Shown: positions 9,501 through 19,221 of the stretch, in pieces
Layout: each line of letters begins with the position of its first letter
How positions within the stretch are numbered: the stretch's first letter is position 1
From: Bedellia somnulentella
Taxonomy: Eukaryota; Arthropoda; Insecta; Lepidoptera; Bedelliidae
Reading direction: 5' to 3'
DNA length: 64,000 nt
Assembly (NCBI GenBank): GCA_963576735.1
Contig: OY755198.1
Span: 9,410,535-9,474,534, forward strand
The notes under the pieces: generated by a model
What the model saw: only the letters and a program-made list of their open reading frames with translations
Databases searched by the model: none
Told to the model about the DNA's origin: nothing
Made by a program: the position numbers and the translations under genes

Positions 9501-11694
9501 GTAAACTGCTAACGTCAAAAGATGCAAGTCTCTCCACGATGTTTTCCGTCAGGTTATTAATATTCCACAAAAAGACTTGAGGAAATAATAGATGGTTTAA
9601 AATAACTTGTGTTTTAATAGGAAGTGGTGGCTGCGGGGGGGGTTGCGGAGGAGGCTGCGGGGGAGGTTGCGGTGGAGGTAATAACAATTGCATTGGTTGT
9701 CAGATAAAAAAAACAATTATGAGATTTTAAAATTTACTTAAAATAACAATGACAAAGAGAGTTATAAAATCGCTAGCTAGTTCATTATTTTGATTGTTAA
9801 TACCAAAAGCTTTAGGTCGCTTAATAACCAGACAGTGTTACATCGTCTATTGGTAAAATGTCCCAATGATAAATTATATTATTCACAATAGCTATTTACA
9901 TACTATTTAATACCTTATTTTGTACTTGTGCGATTTTTAATTGCACTGCCACGATTCCCCAGATTCATACATATATATTCTCACGCCCTTAAGTTCCATT
10001 GGGATAGGCAGAGACTATCGATCGCCACTTTGTACGATCCTGGCAAACCTCTCTAGCTTCATTCACATCTATTAATCTTTTCATACATGCTCTTTTATTC
10101 TTCTTACTTCGGACACTGTGACACGCTGTGTAGTGTCGGCTTAGAATAACACCATCCCATTTCTTCCGGTGGGTGTACGTAAGAGGCGACTAACGGTATT
10201 GGGGCGGTTGGAAACCCATCACCAACAACCTTTATTCCAGCATCTTTTCCCAACGCAACTTCCAAAAGTGGCTGAGGAATTTCTGATTCCCTAGCTCTGG
10301 CTACCCCTTCAAGGGATTCATAGCCGTGAGTATATGTAGTATATGTATGTATGTACTTCGGACTCCTGCCTTTTTGAGCACATTTTCTGTTTGAACCCCA
10401 GATTCACATTTGTAGTTTTTGCTATAATGTAGATATTGCAAAGCCTATTTTATTTAAATAACCCCTTTAAAGTCCAACTACAACAAGTCAAAATGGAGTA
10501 GTGCTATTTTAAGTAGACATTACACAACAAAATTAAATGGTGTTATATTTAATTGATCAAATTATTTTGTATCAATATGTTTATTAGATTTAGACTATGA
10601 TTATGTTTGATTGGGTCCTTAATATCAATTATTATATCATTAGCCTTAAAAATATTGCTGTGTAGTGTCGGCTCAGAATAACACTACCCCATTTCTACCC
10701 GTGGGTGATCGTAAGAGGCGACTTAGGGTATTAGGGCTTTTCAAGTGATTTTTGGGCGATGTGGTTGGAGACCCGTCACCAAAAACATTTATTATTACCA
10801 TCTTTTCCCCACTCAACTTCCAAAAGTGGCTGAGGAATTTCTCATTCCAAAGCTCTGGCTACCCCGTTTAGGCAATTATAGCCGTGAGTATATGTATGTA
10901 GCCTTAAAAATATGATCTGAAATTTCTTCGATGTATGATTCCGTAGGCCCACCATATTAATATTTGAATTATGTAGATGATATAACAACTTTATTGTGGG
11001 AGCTCTCAGAACAATGTTACATATATTTTGTGTTTCAACAGGTTGCGTACGACTGATTGGCGGAGGCGGTTGCGGTGGTTGTGGAGGCGGTTGCGGTGGA
11101 TGCGGAGGTGGTTGCGGTGGTGGTTGCGGAGGTGGTTGCGGTGGTTGCGGTGGATGCGGAGGTGGTTGCGGTGGTTGCGGCGGTGGTTGTGGAGGAGGCT
11201 GCGGCGGAGGTGGTTGCGGTGGATGCGGAGGTGGTTGCGGCGGTTGCGGCGGTGGTTGTGGAGGAGGTTGCGGCGGAGGTGGTTGCGGTGGATGCGGAAG
11301 TGGTTGCGGTGGTTGCGGCGGTGGTTGTGGAGGAGGTTGCGGCGGTGGTTGTGGAGGAGGTTGCGGCGGAGGTGGTTGCGGTGGATGCGGAGGTGGTTGC
11401 GGCGGTTGCGGCGGTGGTTGCGTTGGTTGTGGAGGAGGTTGCGGCGGAGGTGGTTGCGGTGGATGCGGAGGAGGTTGCGGAGGAGGTTGTGGAGGAGGTT
11501 GCGGAGGTGGTTGCGGAGGTGGTTGCGGTGGTTGCGGAGGTGGCTGCGGAGGTTGCGGAGGTGGTTGCGGAGGTGGCTGCGGAGGTGGCTGTGGAGGTTG
11601 CGGAGGTGGCTGCGGAGGTGGTTGCGGAGGTGGCTGCGGAGGTTGCCGGGTAAGCTGCGGCGGCTGTGGCTGTTCCTGCCCTTGCTTTTGCTAA
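3530..11694 (+). CDS. Gene 1: secreted Cys-Gly-rich structural protein (5 exons)
   Basis: Spliced from 3530-3560, 6392-6997, 8166-8462, 9621-9677 and 11042-11694 (1644 nt, 547 aa). All four introns are GT-AG and phase 1. Residues 1-19 form a signal peptide (MSFSTAFCLL then VLATSSIAA). A Cys-Pro block follows (residues ~20-50, repeated PCPAPC / PCPSPC) and then long CGGG arrays to the end, interrupted by GCGRLIGCGG and GCVRLIGGGG where exons 3 and 5 begin. The C-terminus is CGGCGCSCPCFC. Regular Cys spacing with Gly suggests a disulphide- or dityrosine-free glycine-loop network in an extracellular matrix; no catalytic motif is present. Composition resembles high-cysteine chorion proteins, but the gene is not part of a divergent A/B pair and I see no chorion central domain. 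The gene model is inferred from the sequence alone. Confidence 0.78.
3593..4217 (-). mobile_element. SINE-A copy split by a SINE-C insertion
   Basis: The outer - strand SINE-A occupies 3593-3697 and 4050-4217. It lies in intron 1 of gene 1. Confidence 0.8.
3698..4049 (+). mobile_element. SINE-C copy nested in SINE-A
   Basis: Full-length copy with a 12 bp target duplication ATGGTAGAAATA at 3686-3697 and 4050-4061. Both arms belong to the interrupted SINE-A, which fixes the order of insertion. Confidence 0.88.
4268..4456 (+). mobile_element. SINE-A copy, 5'-truncated
   Basis: Starts inside the element at GCGACTAAGGGTAT and keeps the 3' end and tail. Confidence 0.75.
4469..4650. mobile_element. 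SINE-A fragment (-) followed by SINE-C core fragment (+)
   Basis: 4469-4577 is a diverged - strand SINE-A end. 4579-4650 holds only the SINE-C core around GGGAAAACATCGTGAGGAAA. Confidence 0.6.
4682..4918 (+). mobile_element. SINE-A copy, full length
   Basis: 5' GCTGTGTAGTGTCGG to a short TATG tail. 4920-5190 shows nothing recognisable. Confidence 0.82.
5191..5500 (-). mobile_element. LINE 3' UTR fragment (undisturbed paralogue of the BEL target)
   Basis: Begins on the - strand side with a (TATC)n-type tail (GATAGATAGATAGATAAC as read on +) and contains CAGTTAAGGCCTACACTGAA once. The same sequence at 19022-19221 plus 25646-25740 is split by the BEL element, so this copy serves as an empty-site reference. 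Confidence 0.75.
5659..5785 (-). mobile_element. RTE-type LINE 3' fragment
   Basis: Reverse strand encodes pieces of the KRACMKRLMDV / CQDRTKWRSIV tail found in the longer copy at 26565-27715. Confidence 0.65.
5975..6185 (+). repeat. tRNA-like repeat cassette, copy 1
   Basis: 6087-6158 resembles a tRNA (TAGCTCAATTGGCAGAGC D arm; GCGGGTTCGATTCCCGC T arm), but the acceptor stem has a mismatch and the anticodon loop is one base too long. Flanks AGAATTTCGCGCTGGCAGCC and TTTTTCTTTCCTTTATTTATT recur at 58140-58285, so it is a dispersed repeat. The AACCTCATGTGGGGATTATT lead is shared with 28130, 38045 and 57671. Confidence 0.65.
6392..6997 (+). CDS. Gene 1 exon 2 (signal peptide end, Cys-Pro block, Cys-Gly array)
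   Basis: 606 nt after TTTTGTTTCAG; completes the signal peptide, then LCLPCPSPSPLPCPAPC and CGGG arrays with two RCGGGC variants. I end it at G|GTGAGT (phase 1). Without splicing the frame would stop two codons later (EF stop at 7006), so the exact end depends on that donor being used. Confidence 0.75.
7333..7450 (+). repeat. 118 bp direct duplication, left copy
   Basis: Matches 7841-7958 with only two mismatches and flanks the SINE-C copy between them. This looks like an unusually long target-site duplication. Confidence 0.85.
7451..7840 (+). mobile_element. SINE-C copy between 118 bp duplications
   Basis: Full length, with a variant 3' half (GGACACTAGATGGCGCTGCC) shared with copies at 34233 and 57739, and an irregular TTTATG tail. 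It lies in intron 2 of gene 1. Confidence 0.88.
7841..7958 (+). repeat. 118 bp direct duplication, right copy
   Basis: Partner of 7333-7450. 7959-8165 is the rest of intron 2, with a polypyrimidine-poor but plausible TTTTTAACAG acceptor. Confidence 0.85.
8166..8462 (+). CDS. Gene 1 exon 3 (Cys-Gly array)
   Basis: 297 nt, phase 1 at both ends (TTTTTAACAG acceptor, G|GTAAGA donor). Starts GCGRLIGCGGGC and then is almost pure CGGG / CGGC. Gene 2 exon 4 has the same length, 297 nt. Confidence 0.75.
8561..8920 (-). mobile_element. SINE-C copy, full length
   Basis: Flanked by GAATAAAACAT at 8550-8560 and 8921-8931. It lies in intron 3 of gene 1. Confidence 0.88.
9150..9390 (-). mobile_element. 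SINE-A copy, full length
   Basis: Flanked by ATATGTACTTA at about 9139-9149 and 9391-9401. The 5' end is of the GCCGTGTAGTGCCGGC type. Confidence 0.85.
9621..9677 (+). CDS. Gene 1 exon 4 (57 nt micro-exon)
   Basis: Encodes GSGGCGGGCGGGCGGGCGG between a TTTTAATAG acceptor and a G|GTAATA donor, both phase 1. It adds 19 residues of array and could be skipped without a frameshift. It is too short for the reading frame alone to prove it. Confidence 0.6.
9965..10395 (-). mobile_element. RTE-type LINE 3' fragment split by SINE-A
   Basis: The - strand LINE tail occupies 9965-10114 and resumes at 10354-10395, interrupted by the SINE-A copy. Confidence 0.7.
10115..10353 (+). mobile_element. SINE-A copy inserted in LINE
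   Basis: 10 bp target duplication TACTTCGGAC at 10105-10114 and 10354-10363. Ten extra bases precede the usual GCTGTGTAG start. Confidence 0.86.
10656..10898 (+). mobile_element. SINE-A copy with 15 bp target duplication
   Basis: TAGCCTTAAAAATAT at 10641-10655 and 10899-10913. This is one of the clearest proofs that SINE-A moves by retroposition. Located in intron 4 of gene 1. Confidence 0.9.
11042..11694 (+). CDS. Gene 1 exon 5 (long Cys-Gly array and C-terminus)
   Basis: Starts after GTTTCAACAG and ends in TAA at 11692-11694. Encodes GCVRLIGGGGCGG, about 190 residues of CGGG/CGGC/CGGGG array and a distinct end (RVSCGGCGCSCPCFC). Inside the array a ~69 bp higher-order unit, GGTTGCGGTGGATGCGG..., recurs around 11221, 11290, 11383 and 11461. 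No AATAAA is seen to 12000; TATAAA variants occur. Confidence 0.82.
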
Positions 11695-12102
11695 AATTAT
11701 CTGATAAGTGTAATCATAAACGAAATACGAAGAACGAAGAACCTTAATGATACCTGACAAGATCGAGAATTTATACGTTAGGAAGCTATACAGAAAATCT
11801 GAAAAAAAAGCGTAGAATATTTTTATACTTTTTCTAATTTGTTATAAATAATTATAAATATGTATCTTTTTATATATATGTATTAATTTTTTATATTGTG
11901 ATTTTAATAATATAAATATATATATTAGCTATGATGCTCTTAATATTCTGTTTTATTTACGAACCCTCTCATCCAAAAAAATGGGTATCCCGCTATCAGT
12001 CCCAATGAGGGTAGAAAGATACTACCGATCTCCACTCTGACGTAAGATCTTAGCAAAACATTTACATTCCTTTATTTTTTTCGTTTATGCCATATTAATC
12101 TC

Positions 12103-12463
12103 GACGACGTGATAGCTCAATGGGTAGAACACCGGTTAACGTGCAAGCGACTAGTGTTCAAATCCAGGGTCGGGCCTACACCAATTTGTCTTTTCTAAAG
12201 ACATATGTGTGGTTAATTTATCATGGGTGTTAACGGTGAGGGAAAACATTGTGAGGAAACCCACATGGCTGAGTTGTACTTAGTCATGTGACAGTGTATT
12301 CGTACAAAACGGCGATAGGCCTGCCCCCTATCACGTGAGTACACTGTCCATGCAAAACGTGGGTACTGTGAACACCAGGTGACAAAGTCACGTGATGTTC
12401 AGAAGTATTTGTACCTTTGCCAACCCCCTCGGGGATATTCAGCGTGAACGTTTATGTTTATGT
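12103..12463 (+). mobile_element. SINE-C copy, GACGTGATAGCTC subtype
   Basis: The head differs from other copies (CAATGGGTAGAACACCGGTT). Flanked by TTAATCTC at 12095-12102 and 12464-12471. Confidence 0.85.
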
Positions 12464-13071
12464 TTAATCTCTAAATGGTTATCACAATATCACATATTGT
12501 TAACATGTGAAAAAGAGTTAACAGAGTGGAAAAGGGGATATGCGGTAAATGGAACAATAAATAGTTTAATAATTAATCAGTTGGTTTCCGAATAGCCAGG
12601 AATCAAAAGACAAAAAAAGAAAAAAAAAGTTAAAACTATATTTTTTTTATCGTCATATTTTTTTTAAATTTGCTACCAATCCGTTGCTTCGGAAGATGTA
12701 CGTAAAGAGAAAAAGCAACAAAAAAATTCTTTACATTCACATTTTTTATTTTTTTGATATATTGTTTATACAATTTTGGTTTTAACATATTTTTACTTTA
12801 TAAAAGATTTGAGAGAGAGAGAGAGATTGTCTTTGCGACCAAACCAAACGCTAGCTTGACAAGAATGGTAGTGCATGATGCTCTTCTGTTTCTTAAAAAA
12901 AAAAACGTCAAAAAGTTTATTTTTCAAAATAAAGTTAAATACTAACATTTTTTGAACGTCAAAGTTTTAAATTAATCGTTAATCCGTTGCTTCGGAAGGT
13001 GTTCGTAAAGAGAAGAAGCAACAAAGAAACTCTTTACATTCACATTTTTTCATTTTTTTTTCATTTCATTC
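12464..13071. repeat. Gene-free stretch with an ~80 bp direct repeat
   Basis: CCGTTGCTTCGGAAG followed by GTAAAGAGAA.AAGCAACAAA and CTTTACATTCACATTTTTT occurs near 12678-12755 and again near 12985-13060. The reading frames between them look random. Confidence 0.5.
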
Positions 13072-13640
13072 TACGCTGATGGTATGTATGGCTGTGAATG
13101 TTGGGTGTGGCAGAGGACGCATGAAAACAAAGTGAATATAAAAGACGAGGTCCCTCAGAAAAAATATATGTAAGGTTATGTGACCGATCGAGCAATATTA
13201 TTCGGAAAAAGTGTGGCGGGAAAAATGATATTGTAAAATAGATAGAAAAGGAATGCTAAGATGTTCTGGGCACATAAATAGGATGGATGCAAATAATGTG
13301 TATTGTCGGCTTAGAATATCACTACCCCTTTTCTTCCGGTGGGTGTACGTAAGAGGCGACTAACGGTATTGGGGCTTTTAAGGGATTTTTGGGCGATGCG
13401 GTTTGAGACACATCACCAACAACCTTTACTTTTACCATCTTTTTCCCACTCACATTTCCAAAAGTGGCTGATTAATTTCTAATTCGTTAGCTCTGGCTAC
13501 CCCTTCTAGGGATTTATAGCCGTGAGTATATGTATGTATGTATGCAAATAAATAAGTGACAGAGACACATAAAGCCAACGTGGATAGTATTGTTAGTAGG
13601 GGACAACCTCGGAACACACAATTGGCTAAGAAACTCACCA
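13072..13640 (+). mobile_element. RTE-type LINE fragment split by SINE-A
   Basis: + strand LINE sequence (13072-13296, then 13552-13640) with frame-shifted relics of CEWVW and MFWAH-type motifs. It is interrupted by the SINE-A at 13297-13541. Confidence 0.7.
13297..13541 (+). mobile_element. SINE-A copy inserted in LINE
   Basis: 10 bp target duplication ATGCAAATAA at 13287-13296 and 13542-13551. Confidence 0.88.
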
Positions 13641-13688
13641 TACTTTCCCAGTTTGATCTAGGCAGCGACACTTTTGAATTATTAATTA

Positions 13689-14163
13689 CTAGTGGATCGT
13701 CTCAGCTTCGCACGGTTGTTTTTTTAAATATCTGAGGTTTCTTTCCTCAGTCACTGCTCAAGCATTGTGAAATTCAGCGCAATGTTTTCAATTTATTAAA
13801 TTAATAGCACTCCCTAAACAGTGTAGTTTGGTGATTTTGAATGCGCTTTAATGAACGGTTCAGTATTTCCGTTTAATAGCAAATTTTGGAATAAAACGCT
13901 ATGAAGTATTTATAACAATACTGGCGCCATCTAGTATGTTATATGTAAATTAGTAAAGATTTGGTTTTGGTCACGGGCGCGATGGCTTATTTTATGTATA
14001 AATTCGGTGTTTCTCTACCGATTTCTATGATTCTTTTTATTGAATAGGTAATAATGTTACCTTTTTAAATTAGGGATGAGTGAGAGGTTTACAAACGTAA
14101 GAGTAAACAAATATAATCAGAATGTTCCGAACTGCTAAGCTATCAGGAATTACACGTGTTATT
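13689..14163 (-). mobile_element. Non-autonomous Helitron, truncated
   Basis: Reverse strand ends in ...GATCCACTAGT, a CTAG terminus in a T-flanked target. It matches 43459-43978 closely and then breaks off at 14163, where RTE LINE sequence starts, so the Helitron 5' end is missing. Confidence 0.7.
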
Positions 14164-14460
14164 GTTGAGATGGTTTGGGCACATCGAGAGGATGATAGGA
14201 AATTGGTAAAACGTATATATAGAGCTAATGTGAAAGGTAATGTTAGCAGAGGACGGCAACGGAGGACACACTTCGACCAAATTGAGAGTGTGCTCAAAGA
14301 GGCAGGAGTCCGAAGTATGAAGAATAAAAGAGCATGTATGAAAAGATTGATGGATATAGACGAGGCTAGAGAGGTTTGTCAGGATCGTACAAAGTGGCGA
14401 TCAATATCTCTGCCTACCCCAATGGGACTTAACGGCGTGAGTATATGTAAGTATATATGA
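14164..14460 (+). mobile_element. RTE-type LINE 3' end
   Basis: Open for about 100 codons: MVWAHREDDRKLVKRIYRAN, then RGRQRRTHFDQIESVLKEAG and CQDRTKWRSI before the GGCGTGAGTATATG 3' end. Compared with the 26565-27715 copy it begins at the WFGH motif, so it is heavily 5'-truncated. Confidence 0.75.
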
Positions 14461-14965
14461 AAATCAGACATACAAATTTAAGCTAAGTAACTCTTATGTC
14501 TAGTTACCTTCCTTACCTGATACCTGCGCAGGTGCCCATAGGCTACCAAATTCAAATTCAAATTCAAATCTTTATTGCATAAATCCACAGTATCAATATG
14601 GTGACATTTACAATTTGGACCTTGTGGGCCCCGTCGGGCACTGCAATTAACTTATAAATACAAAACTTATCTAAAAATAAAAAGGAAGAAAGAAAATATA
14701 AATTTTTAAAACAAAAACAACTAATATGTATATGAATTAAAAAATTAGTGGACACAAACTTCAATATTTAATATAATAATCATTTAAGCATTTAATTTTT
14801 AAAACAATAATATTTATACTTTATATCCTCACGTTATCAAAGTTATCATTCAAGTATTCTAGGGTGGTGTAATAGGATCTATCTAATAATAAACTCTTTA
14901 CCTTTTTTATAAATATAGGATAACTACTGACATTTTTTAATTGTTGGGGGAGTTTGTTATATATT

Positions 14966-15475
14966 TTAATTGACATGTTTAATGTTCCTGAAGACCACAA
15001 TTGTGTTCGAGAGGCTGGTAGGTTTAGCCTTGTTTCGGTTTAGTTCTCTTGTCGTATATAGTACAGGATGGTTTCTGACTAGTTTGCAAAGTTCTAATAT
15101 ATACAAAGATGGCAAGGTAAGTATTTTATAATTTTTAAAATGCATTTTACATGAGTCGGTTTTACATATATTTGCAATGATCCTAATTAGTTTTTTCTGT
15201 GCTGTAAATAGTGTACTAGCATCAGAACTATTCCCCCACAGTATCACTCCATAGCTGAGCCATGAGTGCGCATAAGCGTAATAGGTTGCTAGTGCAGTTT
15301 TAGTGTCTGTTGTTTTTTTAATTTCATAAAGTGCGTAAGTAAACTTAGATAATTTTATTCTTATAGTTTGGACATGCGACTTCCAATTAACATGTTTATC
15401 AATTTTAATACCAAGGAGGGAAAATTCGTTCACGGTTTCTATTTTAATATTGTTAAATTCTAGGTCAACTTGCAA
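14966..15475 (-). pseudogene. LINE reverse transcriptase, C-terminal part
   Basis: 169 residues continuing the reverse transcriptase after a frameshift near 15465. Contains LGIKIDKHVNWKSHV and SYGVILWGNSSD, typical of the region after the catalytic core in Jockey/CR1-type elements. Inactive as it stands. Confidence 0.75.
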
Positions 15476-16479
15476 AGGGGTTTTTTGATGGGGATAAATG
15501 CGATTAATTTAGTTTTTAGGTAGTTAATTTCTAAGTTTTGGATTTCTAACCAGTTTTTGGTGGTTTCCATTATGTTGTTTAATTTGGCACTAAGGTTTGT
15601 AGAGTCATAAGCTGTTTTTAGGATGGAAATATCGTCGGCAAATAATACACAATGATCTTTTATTATTTTAGGCAAATCATTTAAATATATCAAAAATAGT
15701 AAACAACCAGCGACGCTACCTTGGGGTATAGAGGCGTTTATTGTTTTTTTTTCTGACTGCACGGTCTCTACATTTCTAGTGTCTGTGTTCCAAAAATCTA
15801 CTTGAACTAGTTGCTTTCTGTTATCTAAATAGGAAGTAAACCATTTATGGGCTTGTCCACGGATTCCTACGCCGTAAAGTTTTCTTAATAGTATTTTGTA
15901 TACAACTTTATCATAGGCTTTTGTAAGATCTAGCAATATACCTATTGCATATTTTTTATCATTTAAGGCTTTCAATACTTCGTTAATAAATTTAAATACG
16001 GCTAGAATGGTCGATCGACCTTTTCTGAAACCGTTTTGTGAATTGTCAAATACCTCGTATTTTTCACAAAATTTGTAAATTCGGCTAACCATTGTTTTTT
16101 CAAAAATTTTCGAGGCTGTAGGCAAAAGAGCTATAGGTCTATAATTACTGGGATCTAATTTATTGCCTCCTTTGTGAGTTGGTTTGACGAACGAAATTTT
16201 TAGAACATCAGGAAAATATCCTTCGTTATACGACTGGTTTATTAAAAGACAAAGGGGTGTGGCAAACTCTTGAGCACAATGTTTGAATAGCTTAGGCGAA
16301 AGTTCATCAAAACCACAGCTGTTTTTATTTTTTAAATTCTGGATAACTTTCAATATTTCGGGCACGTCTACTGGAGTCAAAAACATAGAGTTTTTTGTCG
16401 GGTGGCTCACTGGTAGCCCTGTCGCATTTGGGTTTTTGGGTTTTACCTCCACAAACACACTGGTATTCAAAGCACACAA
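15460..16479 (-). pseudogene. LINE reverse transcriptase, catalytic part
   Basis: 339 residues. In order: YRPIALLPTASKIFEKTM, QNGFRKGRST, GILLDLTKAYDKV (first catalytic Asp), IPQGSVAGCLLFLIYLND, VLFADDIS (catalytic Asp pair, near 15635). The family is known for target-primed reverse transcription. The frame ends just past the core and the rest is one frame over, so a frameshift has broken it. Confidence 0.85.
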
Positions 16480-16563
16480 GATGCTACTGAGGATCTAACA
16501 TTTCATACATACATACATATACTAAAAAAAAAAAGAAAAATTAAAAATTCTTTATTCAGAAAT

Positions 16564-16794
16564 AAATACTCACGGTTATAAATCCCTTAACGGGGTAGCC
16601 AGAGCTTTGGAATGAGAAATTCCTCAGCCACTTTTGGAAGTTGATTGGGGAAAAGATGGTAATAATAAATGTTTCTGGTGACAGGTCTCCCAACCACATC
16701 GCCCAAAAACCACTTAAAAAGCCACTTAGTCGCCTCTTACGATCACCCACGGGTAGAAAGGGGTAGTGTTATTCTAAGCCAACACTACACGGCA
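16564..16794 (-). mobile_element. SINE-A copy
   Basis: Subtype with GATCACCCACGGGTAG near the 5' end. 16800-17085 holds nothing recognisable. Confidence 0.8.
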
Positions 16795-17089
16795 AACATT
16801 TCATCTATTTAAAAATAAGTTATATCTTATCGTTTTGTGATCTTACTCTAAAACATTCGACGAAAAAACATTCATTCGACGTGAATTATGATAGATTTGA
16901 CATTGATTAAATAGGAAAAGAAAATAGGGAAAATATTTAACAATGGTAATAGAAATGTGTTACGGAATTGTGTCACAGCTGTGTCAATCTTACTTCAATA
17001 ACAATATTGTACAAAAAAACACTTCATATGTATTTCCATTCGATACTTTCTTTTATTTACATGCATACGTATACTCACGGTTATAAAAG

Positions 17090-17430
17090 CCAAAGTGGAG
17101 TAGAGTAGTAGTAGATAGAAAAAGGAATGTTGGGATGGTTTGGGCACATAGAGAGGATGGATGACAGTAAATTGGTGAAAGAGACATATAGAGCCAATGT
17201 GGAAGGTAATGTTAGTAGAGGACGACCACGGAGGACACATTTGGATCAAATTTAAAATGTGCTCAAAAAGGCAGGTGTCCGCAGTATGAAGAATAAAAGA
17301 GCATGTATGAAAAGATTGATGGATGTAAACGAAGCCAGAGAGGTTTGCCAGGATCGTACGAAGTGGCGATCGATAGTCTCTGCCTACCCCAATGGGAACT
17401 AACGGCGTGAGAATATGTATGTATGTATGT
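17090..17430 (+). mobile_element. RTE-type LINE 3' end with (TATG)n tail
   Basis: Encodes relics of GMLGWFGHIERMDDSKLVK and the MKRLMDVNEAREVCQDRTKW tail, then GGCGTGAGAATATGTATG. The last 20 bases match the SINE-A 3' end in form. Confidence 0.75.
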
Positions 17431-17598
17431 GGAGTAGCCAGAGCTTAAGAATTAGAAATTGAAGTTGAGAGGGGAAAAGGATTGTAAAATAAAGGTTTTT
17501 GGTGACGGGTCTCCAACGACAGAGACCAATAATGTTTTTAAATTACCTAATACCCTAAGTCAGCTTTTACAACACCCGCGGGAAACAATGGGTTTGTT
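17431..17598 (-). mobile_element. SINE-A remnant interrupted by a MITE-like repeat
   Basis: GTAGCCAGAGCTTAAGAATTAG through GTCAGCTTTTACAACACCCG. The usual 5' end is cut off by the following repeat. Confidence 0.6.
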
Positions 17599-17599
17599 T

Positions 17600-18130
17600 T
17601 TAGGGTTCCGTACGTCTGAATACAAAAACGGAACCCTTATAGGATCACTCGTGTGTCTGTCCGTCCGTCGCTTACAGTCAATTATCTCCGAATCTATTAG
17701 ACCGATTAAGTTGAAATTTGGTACACATCAATTCCTGTGACCCAAACACAGAGGTGTGACGTGAGCAGGTGAAATCTGTATATGGGGGGTCATTTTTGGA
17801 GGGGAAGGGAAAATTAAAAAAAAACTGCATCGTGTGGCATATCAAATGAAAGGTCTTGTTGAGAAGATCGTCAATGTATTTTTTTGTAATTTTAAAATAA
17901 ATAGTTTCCAAGTTATTCAAGAAAATAGACGAAAATTTACCATTCCCCCCCTTATCTCCGAAACTACTGAACCTAAAATTTAAAAAAAAATACAGAAAAA
18001 ATAGTTTTCTCCTTATAGATTATAGGAAAACCTATAAGAAGTCCATAATATTTTCATGATGAAAAAAACATGATTGGTAACATCGTACGGAACCCTCTTC
18101 ACGCGAGTTCAACTCGCACTTGTCCCCTTT
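17600..18130. mobile_element. MITE-like repeat with inverted GGGTTCCGTAC ends
   Basis: GGGTTCCGTAC at 17603-17613 is inverted as GTACGGAACCC at 18085-18095. This sequence type is widespread in lepidopteran genomes. No transposase is present. Confidence 0.6.
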
Positions 18131-18171
18131 TATACATAACCAACACTTCACAACAGATTTTCCTTAATTTA

Positions 18172-18262
18172 CATACATACATATTCCCACGCTGTTAGTT
18201 CCCATTGGGGTATGCAGAGACTATCCATCGCCACTTTGTACGATCATGGCAAAACTTTCTAG
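18172..18262 (-). mobile_element. RTE-type LINE 3' fragment
   Basis: Short - strand tail, CCCATTGGGGTATGCAGAGAC through CGATCATGGC. Confidence 0.55.
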
Positions 18263-18470
18263 CTTCTATTCTCTATTTGGTACAAATGAATCCTCCGATG
18301 TCGTTCTTTACTAACTTAGATGTGGTATAAAGGTTAGACCGTTAGTTTTGAAATCCTAGCATACCAGGTTTTTATTTAGGAAAACGTATACACTCACAAG
18401 GCAATGTTGAGATAGTTGAGGCACTTAGATAAGTAATATCATGAGAGCATTAAAGTAGAAGACCTATAAT

Positions 18471-18717
18471 ACATACATACATATACTCACGGCTATAAAC
18501 CCCTAGAAGGGGTAGCCAGAGCTAAGGAATTAGAAATTCCTCAGCCACTTTTGGAAGTTGCGTGGGGAAAAGATGGTAAAATAAAGGTTGTTGGTGATGG
18601 GTCTCCAACCGCATCGCCCAAAAATCTCGTAGAAAGCCCCAATACCGTTAGTCGCCTCTTACGTACACCCACCGGAAGAAATGGGGTAGTGCTATTCTTA
18701 GCCGACACTACACAGCA
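18471..18717 (-). mobile_element. SINE-A copy, full length
   Basis: (CATA)n tail on the left, CACTACACAGC at the 5' end on the right. Confidence 0.85.
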
Positions 18718-18887
18718 AAATTAATTGATTAAATAGCCTACCTATAATCACAGCTAAAAATCAGAAAAATAAAGTGGAGTAGACAGAGAATCGGAATCAC
18801 AAATTCCTCAGCCACTTGTGGAAATGAAGGAAAATAAAAATGAAAAAATCAAGGATACTTGGTGTCAGGTACGCGGGTTTCCAGACT

Positions 18888-19026
18888 CATACATACATAC
18901 ATATACTCACGGCTATAAATCTCCATATGGGGTAGCCAGAGCTAAGGAATTAGAAAAGATCATCCCAGAAAACTCAACACAAACGTTCACACCTTATATC
19001 CCCGAAGGGGTTGGCAGAGCTACTAG
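18888..19026 (-). mobile_element. SINE-A 3' fragment and SINE-C 3' fragment
   Basis: 18888-18956 is the end of a SINE-A. 18973-19026 is the end of a SINE-C (AAACGTTCACACC to GGTTGGCAGAGC). Confidence 0.6.
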
Positions 19027-19221
19027 ATAGATAGATAGATAACTCGTTTATTTATGTTAACATAACACCACATACAATATAAAAAACAATACATAAAGTG
19101 AAAAAAAAACAATATTATAGACCTAGAAATTTGTGCTATGGTAACACAAACTAGGTCCTAACTCAGCGCTTGATATTGCCAAGTGGCAAAACACTGGTTT
19201 TCAGTTAAGGCCTACACTGAA
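19022..19221 (-). mobile_element. LINE 3' UTR, distal part, split by BEL element
   Basis: Contains the (TATC)n tail and runs up to CTGAA, then is interrupted by the LTR element. The other part resumes at 25646. Confidence 0.75.

Larger units (their letters stand above)
14547..16497 (-). mobile_element. Non-LTR retrotransposon (Jockey/CR1-like), 5'-truncated
   Basis: Runs from a reverse-transcriptase region near 16497 to a (GAATTT)n-type tail at 14547-14570 on the - strand. The 3' UTR is about 400 bp (14571-14965). The 5' end with the endonuclease is missing. Confidence 0.8.
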
